Source: Dendrophyllia cribrosa | Taxonomy: Eukaryota; Cnidaria; Anthozoa; Scleractinia; Dendrophylliidae | Reading direction: 5' to 3' | Assembly (NCBI GenBank): GCA_024195265.1 | Contig: JAJLRJ010000010.1 | Span: 2,221,981-2,285,980 of the forward strand | DNA: 64,000 nucleotides | Shown here: in pieces, positions 14,801 through 28,400 of the stretch | Layout: each line of letters opens with the position of its first letter | How positions within the stretch are numbered: the first letter of the stretch is position 1 | Translations under genes and position numbers: made by a program | Notes under the pieces: generated by a model | The model's database searches: none | The model's input: the letters and a program-made list of their open reading frames with translations, nothing else | Told to the model about the DNA's origin: nothing

Positions 14801-17800
14801 GTCACCTGCACAGTAGTATCTGAAAACAAAACCAAAATGGGTTAAAAGGGGCTGGTATGGGTCACAATCATGTGGTAATAACTTCAAAATTCAAAATGCA
14901 TGTTACTAATCCATGATTGTTACTAGTATTAATACTTATGATTTCTTTCCAAACTCTCTCAAGTGTTAGCATCTGGTTATGTAAACACAAAGCAAAAATG
15001 TTTAATTTCTTTTTATGAAATAAACTCAAAGCCTTGTGCAGAAAAATGTGAAACAAATCAAAACTCCAATGCATACCCAGGGTCACATGTAATACAATCA
15101 TCAGGTTCCTTGTTTCCTTTTGTTCCACTGTATTTCCCCACAGGGCAGGGCTCAGGTGTCTTTGCTCCTTGTGGACAGTATCCTCCTTTTGGACACAGGC
15201 CTCCAGTAGGACTTCCTTCTGGTGGTGCCTGAGTTAAAAAATACTGGTAAGTTCAAATACTTGTGGGCTTGCTAACTCAATGACCCCTTGAGCTATGCAG
15301 GTGGAAGCTTAGCCTCCTGGTTGGGTCACCCAACTGGGCATGTCGAAGGATAGAGGCCAGATTAAGTGCGATCCACAGGGCCTCCAGGTTGAATGGTGGG
15401 CGCAGGTATAACAACCTTGCCCATAAAAAGCCTGCTGTTGCAAACTACAAACTAGGGGCACTACTGTTGTGGCTGAAATGACACTCTTGGGTCAAAGCCG
15501 GCAAGAAGCCAAAAGTTTCCAAGCATTTTTCTAAAAATTCCTTGTTAGGTGCCCCTGAAACCATGCAGATGCTTGATATGATACTTACAGAAGTGTAAGC
15601 TCTTCCACTGCAATAGAAACCTGCGTCACATGGGCCACTAGGTTCTGTCAGACCATACCCAGCACAGTACTGTCCAGCAGGGCACGGAGTGCACTCTTCA
15701 CTTCTCTTTACACCAGATGAGTTTCCATAGTAACCACTTGGGCATGGCTGAGGGATGGTTGTGCCAGTGGGACAGAAAAAGCCCTACAATCAAAAGACAA
15801 ATGACTCTAGCATCAAATTTTCCAAGCATGATCACAATAAAAGGGTTTGACAAAGCAATAGCATTAAACCTTTCAAAGTGGCAAAGAATTATACTAAATG
15901 TTAATTTTTCAAACAAAGCGAAGAAACAGTAAGAAATCAAAGTACTGTTAAATATTTCGTATGAATAGTCAGACTCAAAAGTTAGAACCACCTTGTACAG
16001 CATAATAAACAGTACTACAGGAAAGTACTGCTCAATAGCTTTCATTTGAATGGTCACACCGGGGATTTTGTCCACATAATAAACAACTTCATCACTACAA
16101 ACCCTGGAAGTACGCTATGTTTCAAACAATCTGTAATGAACAAAATTACTAATATAATGTGAAATCAACAAGCGTGAGACCAGTTCCGATCATTGTTCAA
16201 AGAGGTATCTCTCTTACCTTTGGGCATATTACTGGATTTGCCAGGCCTTTCTGGTCACAGAAGTGACCAGAGAAACAAACACTGCAATCCTGCACAGACA
16301 CTGCAGCAGACAGTTTTCTGTAAAATCCCACTGGACAAGGACGTGAAAATCTGTAGCCAGTTCCCTCGGGACAGAAGTATCCAGGTGGGCACACATCAGC
16401 CTGCAGAAGAAATTTGGAACATTGATTAAACTCTCCCAACTTCACATTCTAAATGAATTGCTCTTACAGCAAATCTGAAGCTGCCTGAAAGGTAAACTTT
16501 ATAGAGCAGTTTCCAATTGTGTTGAAAGTGATTGCGTTTGGTTTTGCATTGCTACGCTTTGTGATTGGCTAAAAAACTTGTGCCACTTTCTCAACCAATC
16601 AGAAGTAAAACCAACACCAATCATGTCTTGCTCGCACGCGTTTTCCCGTGCTTGGCACCGGCTACATGTATTTGCTTTGAGTTCTGATTGGTTCACTGGA
16701 TTGTCTGCGTCTGTTGTGATTGGTCAGAGTGATTACTTTGGTTTTAGTTTTACGACACTCAATTGAAAACTGCTCTAAATGTTTAACTGCTCTAAATTAG
16801 TTTAATAACTAAACCTAATCTTTGCAACATTGATTAAATTCCCGACTTCTCATTCTTAATGAATGAATTGTTGTTACAGCAAATCTGAAGCTGACTGAAA
16901 GGCTATTTTGGAAACTGAGTTGTTAGTTTAATTAATCTTTTTGGGAGAAGATCCAAGAGTGCCAAACATTAAAATTCAAGAAAAATCCCAAATTTCATTT
17001 TGTAAAATATTGAAAAACAAATGGTACCATGCGTAAGTGCTGCTAAAGAGGTTTCATTTGAATGGTCACACCATAGGATTTCGTCCACAGACTCAAAAGT
17101 TAGAACTACACTACATGTCTCCATAATTGACTCTGGGAGTGAAAAGGTTAATTAAACTTTCAACTTCCCATCCTAAATGAATTGCTGTTACAGCAAATCT
17201 GAAGCTGACTGAAAGGCAAATTTGGAAAGTGAGTTGTTAGTTTAATTGGTCCCTTTGGGAGATCTGTAGCACGTTTTTGAAAAATTAATATAAACAACTT
17301 TGCTTCATTCATCCTATTACAATTCACTTTATAATTATTTTCATTTTGATGTTCAGAGAGAATTGATAACAACAACAAAAAAGGCATCAAAATGTTTGTG
17401 ACAGAGCCCCATTTGACTGAACAATTTAAGCCACATTAACTCACCTCCTTTTCCAGACCTTCAGGCTCACAATAGTATCCTTCTGTGCATTTAATACACT
17501 CACTGACCAGTTTGCGTCCCGTATGGGGGCCAAAGGTTCCATTTGGACACTTGATGGGATAGGCATTCTGTTGACAAAAATATATAGAATTGGGAATTTT
17601 ATAAGTGCATCTCATGTTTCATTTGGGTTAAGACTAAACATGTTTTGCCCTAGTGTGAATGTAGCATAAGACCATCGACTCACCTCATCTCCTCTAAGAC
17701 AGTAATGTCCTTTTATACAAGCATGGGTGACAAGGTCGGGCTTCTGATTTGTGCCGGGTGGGCAGTGTGTTCCAGCTTGGCAAATTTTAGTGCTGATCAT

Positions 17801-20800
17801 CACTGACTTGCTTGTTGTTCTACTGTCGCAATAGTGGCCTGCCTCGCATGTTGTACATACAAAAGCACCTGGAGCCTGGATAAAAATGATGATATTGGTC
17901 AAAGCAGAGGCAGCAGACTTGCCAACAAGCAGCAGTTGCACTGAGATGGAGCTCGTTAATTTTATACAAACAAACATATCTTACCGAATAATTGCCCAAT
18001 TCACAAGCAGTAAGTTCGTAGTTTGCTAAGTTGGGGCAATAATATCCTGCAACACACTGCTTGCAACCTTCCAGTTGATTCTAAAAAGAAGCAGAAAAAA
18101 TGTCAGATAATGACTTTTACTCATTCGCAATTATGTTGCACACTACTGCCTCATGGAATAATTAAGTCTTTTTATGAGCAAAGTGGCACATCAGATGGCA
18201 TGCATCTCCACTTCACTGTCATTAAGAATTGCTACTCCCCCATTGATGGGATGCAAGTCCACCAGTTATACGGTATACCCCAAATTACGACAACACACAG
18301 TCATGTCATACAAAAACCAGATTGCCTTCCCTGTGGGTCTGGGTAATGACCACACTTCAAATCCTAGCTCTCGCTTTACATGGTAATGGGAGGTGTTAGT
18401 TGTTTACCTTTGCACCTAGTACATCATTAAACGTTCCTCGTGGACAATCATTTGGAATTGATGTGCCTTGAGGGCAGTAATGACCAGTAGTGCATGGTAC
18501 ACAATCTTCAACTCGCTCCACTCCAGTCTTGTTGTTGTATGTGCCAGCAGGACAAGGAAATTCGTTACCTCGTTTAGTTCCTTAAAAAAAAGCCAAATGA
18601 ACTTTTAGTCTTTTAGTTTCTGCTTTTTGGAAGCTGCAAAAAAGTGCCACATGGTCAGCTCAGTCGACAGAGCACCAGTCTGCCAAGGTTGCGGGTTCAA
18701 CTCCCAGCTGCCAGGATTATAGTGTTGGAAGCGCTTAAAACCTTGTAGTTTAGATGATCGTGTCATTGGGCAGTGACATTTAGCTGTTGACTTGTCTCCT
18801 TTGCCTTCTTGATTTTCTCACACTAAAATTAGTATGGGATGGTAAAGAACCTGCTCACTGTTTAAAGAGCAGGAGACAATCTCTGGTGAGCGGTACAATT
18901 TGCCTTGAGGTGGGGGATGAGAATGCAGTCACAGGCCCACAGTAACTGGTGCAAGCTGTTGTTATGTTCCTACAACGTGTGGCAGAGCTCAATAAATTAA
19001 ATTCCATTTCAAAACATTGCAATATGTAGCATGTATTTTGTTAATTTTTCGTGCAAGAAAAAATTTGCTTGTTACACCACTTTGGGAAAGTGGTCATAAC
19101 AAGCATACTCGATGAGGACCCACCATGTGTACGGGTAGGGGGTTATGCAAGATACCACCTATCTGAGGAGGCTAATGGACAAAATGTATTGGCCTTAAAA
19201 AAAAAATCAAGATTCTGTGTGCATGAAGCTTGCATTGCTAGTAAAACGGCTAAGGGAGGTTCGAATCTTTGTTTTCAATTTCTACTCCTAATAGAGTAGA
19301 GGCTATACCAACAAGACACCAAGTGGGTTAAGTGGGTTAAGTGGGTCAGGGAAGGTACATAAAAAGACCACCAGTCTTTGTAAAATGGCGGGTCCTGTCC
19401 GAGTAAATCATAAATTAAGTAACAATCCGTGTAAGAAGTAGGCAACCCAAATCCACGGAATGCAGAAAGGTGTGAATTGTGCTATTGTTAAAACTGTCCA
19501 CCTCATTGGCTAAAACATGAAAATCTACCATAACTTCATCAGGCATCTCTAGTTTACTAATTGATTCCCTTTTAGTGAAAACTATTGTGATTTTTAATGC
19601 AACAAAAATTCTATGTGGGGAACATGGAAAATTAGAAGTCTTTCTTGGCCATTGTTTTGGAGTCTCACGATTGGATGAAATCTTGTAACACAAAAGAAAC
19701 ATCGCTTTAAAATAAAGTTTCAGTAAATTTTATTTCAAAACCATGTTGTCTATTCGCTCCGACGAAGGGCTAGCGCTCGAAACGTCAGCTTTCTCGAATC
19801 TTTTTACGGTGGCTAATTTACTTTATCGACTTAGTCGATAAAACCAAATTCATGTTGTCCATAGGTTGACGTATTCTCAGTATGAAAATCTAAACATTCT
19901 TATGTGGGGAAAGCGAAATGCATCGGAACAATAGAGAATTGCCTACTTCTTACACGGATTGTTACTTAAACCATTTCCTATAGTTTATTACTTGATGACT
20001 GGACATACCTGGTGGACAGAAGTGACCTGTGAAACATAGAGCAGTTGGTGCTGTGCTGCCTCGGAGACAGAACCAGCCTTTTGGACACTCGTAACACTCT
20101 TCTTGTGATTTCAGGTTTGTCAGGTTGGTCCATGATCCCGCCACACAAGGATACTGGGTGGGACTTTGTGTTTCAAGTGGGCAGTAATGTCCTAGATGAA
20201 CAAAGTCAAGACAGGTTATTTTGAGGCAGTGTTTCACCAGGCAATGTTTTGTGTAACTTGTCTTTTGTAACTTGCAAATAAATAACTCCATGAACTAGCC
20301 AATTCATTTGGCCATGCAATAAGTTTTTGCACACCTTGACAATTTTGTTCTTGATGAAAAACAAACTGTAATATTTATTTTCTCACATATAATAGCACAG
20401 CACTTAAAAGCTCAGGAGCTTGTTCAAACTTGTATGTGTGTTCCAGATCCAATTGGAATTCAGAATGTTGGTTTTTGAGGAGAGGGGAAAACAGGAGTAA
20501 CTGGAGAGAAGCCTCTTGGAGCAAGGAGAGAAGCAACAACAAACTCGTTCACATATAACACTGGGGCCAAGGATTGAACCCAGGCCTCATTGGTGGGAGG
20601 CGAGTGCTCTTATCACTACACCACCTCTGCTCCCCAAAATAAACTGTTATTTGTGTCGGTTAGCTGGATTTGCAATAATGTAACACACCAAGGTCATGTT
20701 AACTAAGTGTTAATAATTTGTTCAACTATGATGTGCAGCATGTTGTTCAAAATGTTCAGTTAGGGCCTATTTAGTTAACAAATCATTTGCAGAAACATAA

Positions 20801-22452
20801 AAAGGTTACAATACCCTTGGCACATTCCTGTGGGGGTTTCTGTTTCCCTCCAGTGCCTGCTTCACATGACTGTCTTTCTGGGCAGGAAGTGCATTCCCTA
20901 TCATGCGTCAAGTCATGACGATCAGTATATGTCCCTGCTGGACATGCATGGATGGTCTCATTAGGCAGCGAGGAACCTGCTGGACAATAGTATCCTGCAT
21001 CGCACTTCACTGGGGGCCATGTCAGACCTGCACGAGGGCACGCCATTCCCGAGATGCATGATCGGCAATCGGCCAATGATTGTCTAAGACTTATCGCATT
21101 GTAGGTACCCCTGGGGCACGCCACAGGCTCCTGTGCTCCTGATACACAGTAGAAGCCTGGTGGGCAATCTTTGCAGTCCAATTGACCTAAGAAAACAGAT
21201 TGAATAGATAGTTGGTCTTAGCTCAGATATTCTACTTACCTCTGGGTTCTGTAGCATGTAGCAACCAGGGCATTTTTGCTCGAAAAAAGGGGACAATTTT
21301 AACCCTTTCACTCTCAGAGTCAATAATGGAGACTGACATGTAGTGTAGTTCTGACTTTTGAGTCTGTGGACCAAAGCCCATGGTGTGACCATTCAAATGA
21401 AACTTCTTGGGTAGTACTTTTGCATGGTACCATTTGTTCTAACTTTTGAGTCTGTGGATGAAATCCTATGGTGTGACCATTCAAATGAAACCTCTTCAGC
21501 AGTACTTTTGCATGGTACCATTTGTTGAATCTAACTTTTGAGTCTATTGACAAAATCCTATGGTGTGACCATTCATATGAAACTTCTTGGGCAGTACTTT
21601 TGCATGGTAATAATTAATGTTTTACAGACTGAAATTTGGGATTCTTCTTAAATTTTAAAGGCTGGGAGTTAACAGGTTAAAGTGCCTATCACCCCTAGAA
21701 AGTTATTTGCAGAATCAACTCTATGTACATTGAATAGTTGAATGGTAAAATATTTCTTGTTTTGAACGTCGCATTTGTGAGTTAGAGATTTGAATTTACA
21801 AAATGCTAATTAGATGACGTCAACCCGGGAATTTGCCATTATTTCTACGCCAATTTACAATGCGCAGTTTACAGCTTGAGGATAATTAATTTGATAAATA
21901 CTAAAAATAAACTGTGGATAGTCAATTGATTCATAAAAAATATTACTCAGAGATGAAAACAAGTAGTTGTACATGTATAATAAATGATTCCCGGGTTGAC
22001 GTCATCTAATTAGCATTTTGTAAATTCAAATCTCGATAACTCACTGACATGACGTTCATGCCTTTTTTTTGTAGCATTTTATTTATAATTTATATAAGTT
22101 TCAGTTAAATGTTCACCGGCGAAGCCAAGATAGTGCTCTACTTGCGGTGAAGGAGCGGGTTATACTAGTAGGTGAACTACTCAGATCTTGAGTGGATGGA
22201 CGTTTAATACAGAACTGTTTCGTAGGCCACCGAAGAGGTGACCCACTCCTCAGTTAAACTCCATTTTACACATTTTACAGTGTAAAATGGAGTTTAAGTG
22301 AGGAGTGGGTCACCTCTTCGGTGGCCTACGAAACAGTTCTGTATTAAACGTCCATCCACTCAAGATCTGAGTAGTTCACCTACTAGTATATATATACAGA
22401 GCCCTGCTGAAAAGCATTTTTAATGACGTAGGCCATCTGTTTAAAGATTGTA

Positions 22453-22493
<41 letters not shown>

Positions 22494-25400
22494 ATATTTT
22501 ACCATTCAACTATTCAATGTACATAGAGTTGATTCTGAAAATAACTTTCTAGGGGTGATAGGCACTTTAAGGAATAGATTGGACATTGAGTACAGAAAAT
22601 CACATTTTTTGGTCAAAAAAGGGTAGGTTTTTGAAGAAGGCTACACATGTCCACAAAAAATTTCAAATAACCATGCACTTAACCATAGTGCATTCACTGG
22701 AGACACCAACAAAAGCACCTACTTTGTGCTCCTTGTTCTTCAGTATAAGTCCCAGCACTGCATGGGTTAACATTAGGACCTGCAGTACTGTCTGGACAGT
22801 AGTGCCCAGCTGGACACAGTCGGTCTCCAGTCTGATCACCGGACGGACAGTAGTAACCAGGTAAGCAAGCTTTACACTGGTCTTGCCGTTCCAGGCCTAT
22901 TTCCTTGTTAAAGGTACCAGCAGTACAAGGATGTTCAAACTGCGTTCTTGTACCCTCAGTACACCAGTGACCAGGTGGACACTTCAGCCTAAAAGATGAA
23001 CATGAAAATACATAATACTAGAATAGTATTTTGGTAAAAAAAATCAGTATTTACCCTTTCACTCCCAGAGTCAATTATGGAGACAAGTAATAAAGGTTTA
23101 ACTTTGTTGTCTGTTGATGAAATCCTATTCTGGTGACCATTCAAATGAAACCAATTTGGCAGCACTTTTACATGGCACTATTTGTTTTAAATCAATAATT
23201 GGCTGATTCTGGCCGAATTTCCCTTGTTCAAATGGACCTTAACTCTATATAAGGCTGACACCTCTCTGAGGTGGACTGGACATTTTAGGGCTGGTCCCAG
23301 AGGTTTCCACTGACTTGGAAAGAGGTCATATTATAAAACACAAACCTGTGGGTGGGATAACCTCTGGTTGCTGCTGGGCAGAAATATCCTGCAGGGCATG
23401 GCGGACACCCTTCAGCTTCACTCGCTGCACCGGTAACATTGCCAAATTTACCAGATGGGCAGGGATCTTCTCTTAGTCCATCAGGGCAGTAGTATCCCAT
23501 TGGGCATAACCCAGATGGTGGTGTTGGTGAAATATCCGAGCCCTTACAAGCGTATCCAGGATCACAATCTGTACAGACAGTTGCTGATTTGTTACTGTAA
23601 TGACCAGCAGGGCATGGCAAAGGAACTGAGTTTTTCCTGTTAGTCGGACAGTAATGACCCGCTGGGCATTCTATGCAGATTGTTGCAAAACCCAAGCTGT
23701 AATATCCATCTTGGCAGTCAATGGGCGAGGATGTAATGTTTGGGCAGTAAGAGCCAGCAGGACAAGGAGTACAGGCCTACATAGGGGAACACAATAAGAA
23801 TGGTAAATAACTTCAAGATATACATTCAGTTGGTGGTAATCAAACACTACTCTAATGTGTACACCTATCTAAACTAGATACCTCTGTAAAACAGACACCT
23901 CTCTGTGGCAGACTACTATCTGAGGAAGACATCTTTCTAATGTGAGCATCTGTCAAAGGCAGACACATGTCTATGGCAGACATCTTCTTAAGGCAGACAC
24001 CACATATTTACAGTAGACACCTTTGTCTACAGACTGCAGACATATCTTTGTGGTAAACCACTATTTAAAGTTGACACTTCTCTAGTGGTGACCTCTCCAT
24101 AGAAGACAACTTCCTGTACTAAAGTAGACACCTCTCTAAAGTGAACTTCTTTCTAAGGTTGAACATTCAAAAATAAACTAGAACTGAGTAAACTTTGTAG
24201 ACAACTCCCTAGGATAGGATGGGATGGGATGGGATGGGATAGGATAGGATAGAATAGTCATTTCCATGAAGTGGACACCTTGAAGGTTGGGACACACCAA
24301 GAGGTCAAGGTTCAGTCAAGTCAAACAAAGCAGCATACAACTGGTATTGCCACAATGTTAAACTTGTTAATAAAATAATATATTTTTTATGTCAGACAAT
24401 CTTATTAATTAATTTATACAAATTTGTTAATTTCCCTAAACTCATTGTCAACAGATCTTCACCATTTTGCAGGTGTAATAGAACTCACAATTGACCAAGC
24501 TCCCACCTGACCTTTGTACCGGAAATCACAAAGGTCATGAGTTTGAATCCCATCATTTTTGTTAGGCTCTAATTGGAACTTCTTCAGTTGCTGCAAAACT
24601 GCGATGATCTCTTCCTCTTTACAGTCGAACCTCTACTAAACGGCCCTCGATCTATTAAGTGATGTCTATTGGCATGTATTTTAATTGTACTATTTCTATT
24701 TTCATTCATTTTATTTATTGTTTCTCTTTTCGGAGATACTAGCAGAAATGCTACTCTAAATCCGAAGTGAATTAAAGATTATGTATGTATGGTCACCCTC
24801 TATTAAGCGATCACTTAACAAATCCCTGGAATTAAATCGCTCCCCATATTTACTGTAAACTTGACCTCTTTTAAGCGGTCACCTCTATTAAGCGGTCAGT
24901 TGGCTATTCCCTGAGGGTGACCGCTTAATAGAGGTTTGACTGTAATTTGTTGTCCTGCAGTTCATACGATCAATGAATTTATTTCATAAGCACATTATTG
25001 AATTTTTATTGTTTATTCAACTATTATTTTTAATTAATTAATTAATTTATTTATACTTTAATCCATATATTATTTTGCTCATTAATTTATTCATTATAGT
25101 ATTTAATTTTTACAGCTGTTTATACTCACACCAGATTTGAGAGGAACAAATGAACTACTACCATTTAATCCCCCCGCCTTGCAGCTAGCAAAATAAAAAG
25201 TTTCATTTAAAGTAGCATTATATTATTAGTTTAAGTTAAAGCTTTTAAAATAAATAAAATTGCTTTCATAAAATAAGCAAATAAGGATGACCATTTTACC
25301 TTTAATGCAAACACAATAAAATAAGCCTTTATGAAATAACTTTAAAAACAGAACAGAACAGAACAGCAGAAAATAAAAACAATTTTAATAACTATTGGCA

Positions 25401-28400
25401 GTTACAAACAGCATATACTATGGGCAGCTTATTGCATCCCAGAGTAAAATTAATGCTTCTTGTTAAACGACCTGCTGTTGACCATAAAAATGATTGTATT
25501 TTTGTTTTGAAAATGTATGAAAATCGCAAAATGAATTTGTGCTTAGATATACTGAATACAATAGCGCCAATTAATATAAGTATTTCTTAGAATGTGCCAT
25601 GGTATTACAATGAGAATCAGAAAAATGTGAACACTTTGATTTGACTTTGACATTGATTATGATTAATGATTAGTGATCAGTGATTAGTGATAAAAGATTT
25701 ATGATTTATGATTCATGATAAATTTATGATTAATGCCTATGATTTATGATTATTATTTGTGAATTATGACTTATGACTTATGAATAATGACAACAATGAC
25801 TAATGATTTATGATTCATGATAAATTTATGACTAATGACTATAACGACTTTTGATTGATGATTCAAGAACTCTGATTTATGATAACATTATGAATTATAT
25901 ATGATTCATGAATAATGGTTTATGATAAATCATGGACAGTAAACAGACAGCAAGCCATGCAGAATAGACCATATTCATGTTCTCAGTATTGCACTGGAAC
26001 TAACTTGCAGTTTAGGCTCAAGCGGGACAATTCTTTTTACATGCAAATATGTTTAATGATACTCCCCCACGAGTGTTCATTGCAAGCTAGTTCCAGTTTA
26101 ATACCGGAAATACAAATATGGTCTATTTAAAATGATATCAACTTTTTTTTGCAATCTTAACAGTGTCCAGTGTGTCTGTAATCTATTTGTGACAATGCAT
26201 AAGAGGGCAGAAAATGTACGCTCAGAAGTTGCTGATGCCACAGGTAATGTCAGATACAACCTTTTTGGCACCAAAACATGGTGGGGGCTGTACCCCCGCT
26301 CCAAAAAAAAATTAAATTGGGGGGGGGGGGGGGGGGGGGGGGCTACAGCCTCCCCCCCACCCCCCTGCTCTGCTGCCTATGTTAAGTGCAACCATTCAAA
26401 TAAAAGCTTCTGAGCTGTACTTCCTCTTAGTGCCACCTGTTTTTCAATTGTTTCAAGAGTAAGCAATGTGCACAGTGACACAAGAAGTAAACAGATGTAC
26501 ATGTTAAAATGACAAACCTGTGAATTCCCAAGAGTGTAATAGCCTGCAGAACACTGTATTTGAAAGTCATCTGTCTTGGATGGACAGGCATATCCTGCTG
26601 GACAGTCGGTACAATTTTGCTGTCCTCCCTTACTGTAAGTGCCATCTGGACATTCTGTCTCCTGGTTGGATGTAGTGCTGGGACAGTGATACCCTGGTGG
26701 ACATTTGGTGCAAGTCTGCAAGCAAATAAGTCAATGCATCTTAATCCTTTCACTCCCAGAGTCAATTATGGAGACATGTCATGAAGTTCAAACTTTTAAG
26801 TCTGTGGACGAAATCCTGTGGTGTGACCATTCAAATGAAACCTCTTTGGCAGTACCTTTGCATGGTACCATTTCTTTTAACTTTTGAGTCTGTGGATGAA
26901 ATCCTATGGTGTGACCATTCAAATAAAACCTCTTCAGCAGTACTTTTGCATAGTACCATTTGTTTTAACTTTTGAGTCTGTGGATGAAATCCTATGGTGT
27001 AACCATTCAAATGAAACCTTTTCAGCAGTACTTCTGCATGGTACCATTTGTTCTAACTTTTGAGCCTGTTGACGAAATCCTATGGTGTGACCATTCAAAT
27101 TAAACCTCTTTGGAAGTACTTTTGCATGGTGCTATTTGTTTTTCAATATTTTACAAAATGTAATTTGGGATTTTCCTTGAATTTTGATGATTGGCACCCT
27201 TGGGAGTTTAAGGGTTAATGACAAAATTGTGAAAAAAGGTGGTGACATACTGTTTGTGATCCAACTGAATATTCTCCTGGTGAACAAATGATACTTTGGT
27301 TGGTATGGGTGTTGGGACAAGCCTCGCCTGCAGGGCATTGGGTACACACTGTTTGACTACCAACAGAGTAAGATCCCTGGAGAAAGATAGAGACAATAAT
27401 ATGATGAGTAAACACATGAAAATTGACATCACCCTCCTCATGATTATCATCATCTCCACCAGTGACAGTACCATCACCATTGCCACTGCCATCACCTGGT
27501 CATGATCACCATCACTATTATCTTCACCATCACCATCACCATCACCATCATTGTCATCAACACCATCAATCACCACTAGTCTAACATCATTGTCATCACC
27601 ATTACCATCACTGTCATCAATGTTAATAACCATCACCATCATCATCCGTACTCTCATCATTATTGCAATGACATCACTATCACTATCATTGTCATCACCA
27701 TCAACACAAGTCTTCCATCATCATCATCACCATTACCATTACTAGTAAAATATAAAATGTTTTCTCTGGTACAAAAATTATTAAAAACTATGAGCTTTTG
27801 ACAGTCAGTCCACTGTCTTCGACAGAAAATTGGCATGAATAAATAATACATGTAAAAAGAATGTTTGGAAGAATGCTAAGAAGTGCCAAAATTAATGTTT
27901 GTTTAAAAGAATGTTATATTGTCTCAGGTGCGGGCATGAGTTGTTGTCAGCCTCAACAGTTTTGGCCGTGTGCCATGATTCCAGTGTCTTTCTGGTAGGA
28001 TTGTTTCCTTTGTCAATGATCGTAGAGTTGTCAAAGTCAATAACATGATCAAAAGTCCATGAATGTTTTGCAACATCAGAACCTTTAACACACTGTTTTG
28101 TATTTCTGATATGCTTTTTTTTCTGGTGCTAAAAGATCTTTTTGTTTTGCCAAAGAATGTAATTCCAAGGACATGATGCACAGGGGATTTTATAAACAAC
28201 ATCATCTTCAGGAGGTTGAAACTTAGGAAAAGGAAATATAGTGAATTACCCGCTATATTAAAAAAATACATACTTTTATCTGTCAAAGACAGTAGACTGA
28301 CTGTTGAAAGCTCATACTTTTTGAAAATTTTATCCAGAGAACAGATTTTATATTTTACTATGATGAATCCTGGAAACGGATCCTCAATAAATTACCATTA

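Larger units (their letters stand above)
16437..17255. repeat. Three copies of a TTACAGCAAATCTGAAGCTG block
   Basis: Copies at about 16,440-16,500, 16,845-16,940 and 17,160-17,255, each with AATGAATTGCTGTTACAGCA and CTGACTGAAAGGC. MITEs lie between them, so the spacing reflects insertions into a small tandem repeat in intron 37. Confidence 0.65.
21677..22570. mobile_element. TTAA-bounded long inverted-repeat element (piggyBac-type target site)
   Basis: Both ends are TTAA followed by the inverted arm AGTGCCTATCACCCCTAGAA, paired over about 75 bases. Two further inverted pairs are nested inside: about 65 bases around 21,781-21,835 with 21,989-22,045, and about 105 bases around 22,160-22,273 with 22,281-22,388. 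The 894-base unit carries no ORF. TTAA is the piggyBac target site, but family assignment is inferred. An ATT microsatellite lies near its right arm. Confidence 0.65.

Noticed and set aside
24500..26500. CRISPR-like array or bacterial insertion
   Set aside because: The repeats are AT-rich minisatellites and MITEs without uniform spacers. The window is eukaryotic, with GT-AG introns throughout.
27551..27745. Ser/Thr-rich plus-strand ORF ending in a histidine run
   Set aside because: Translation of the ATCACC microsatellite.
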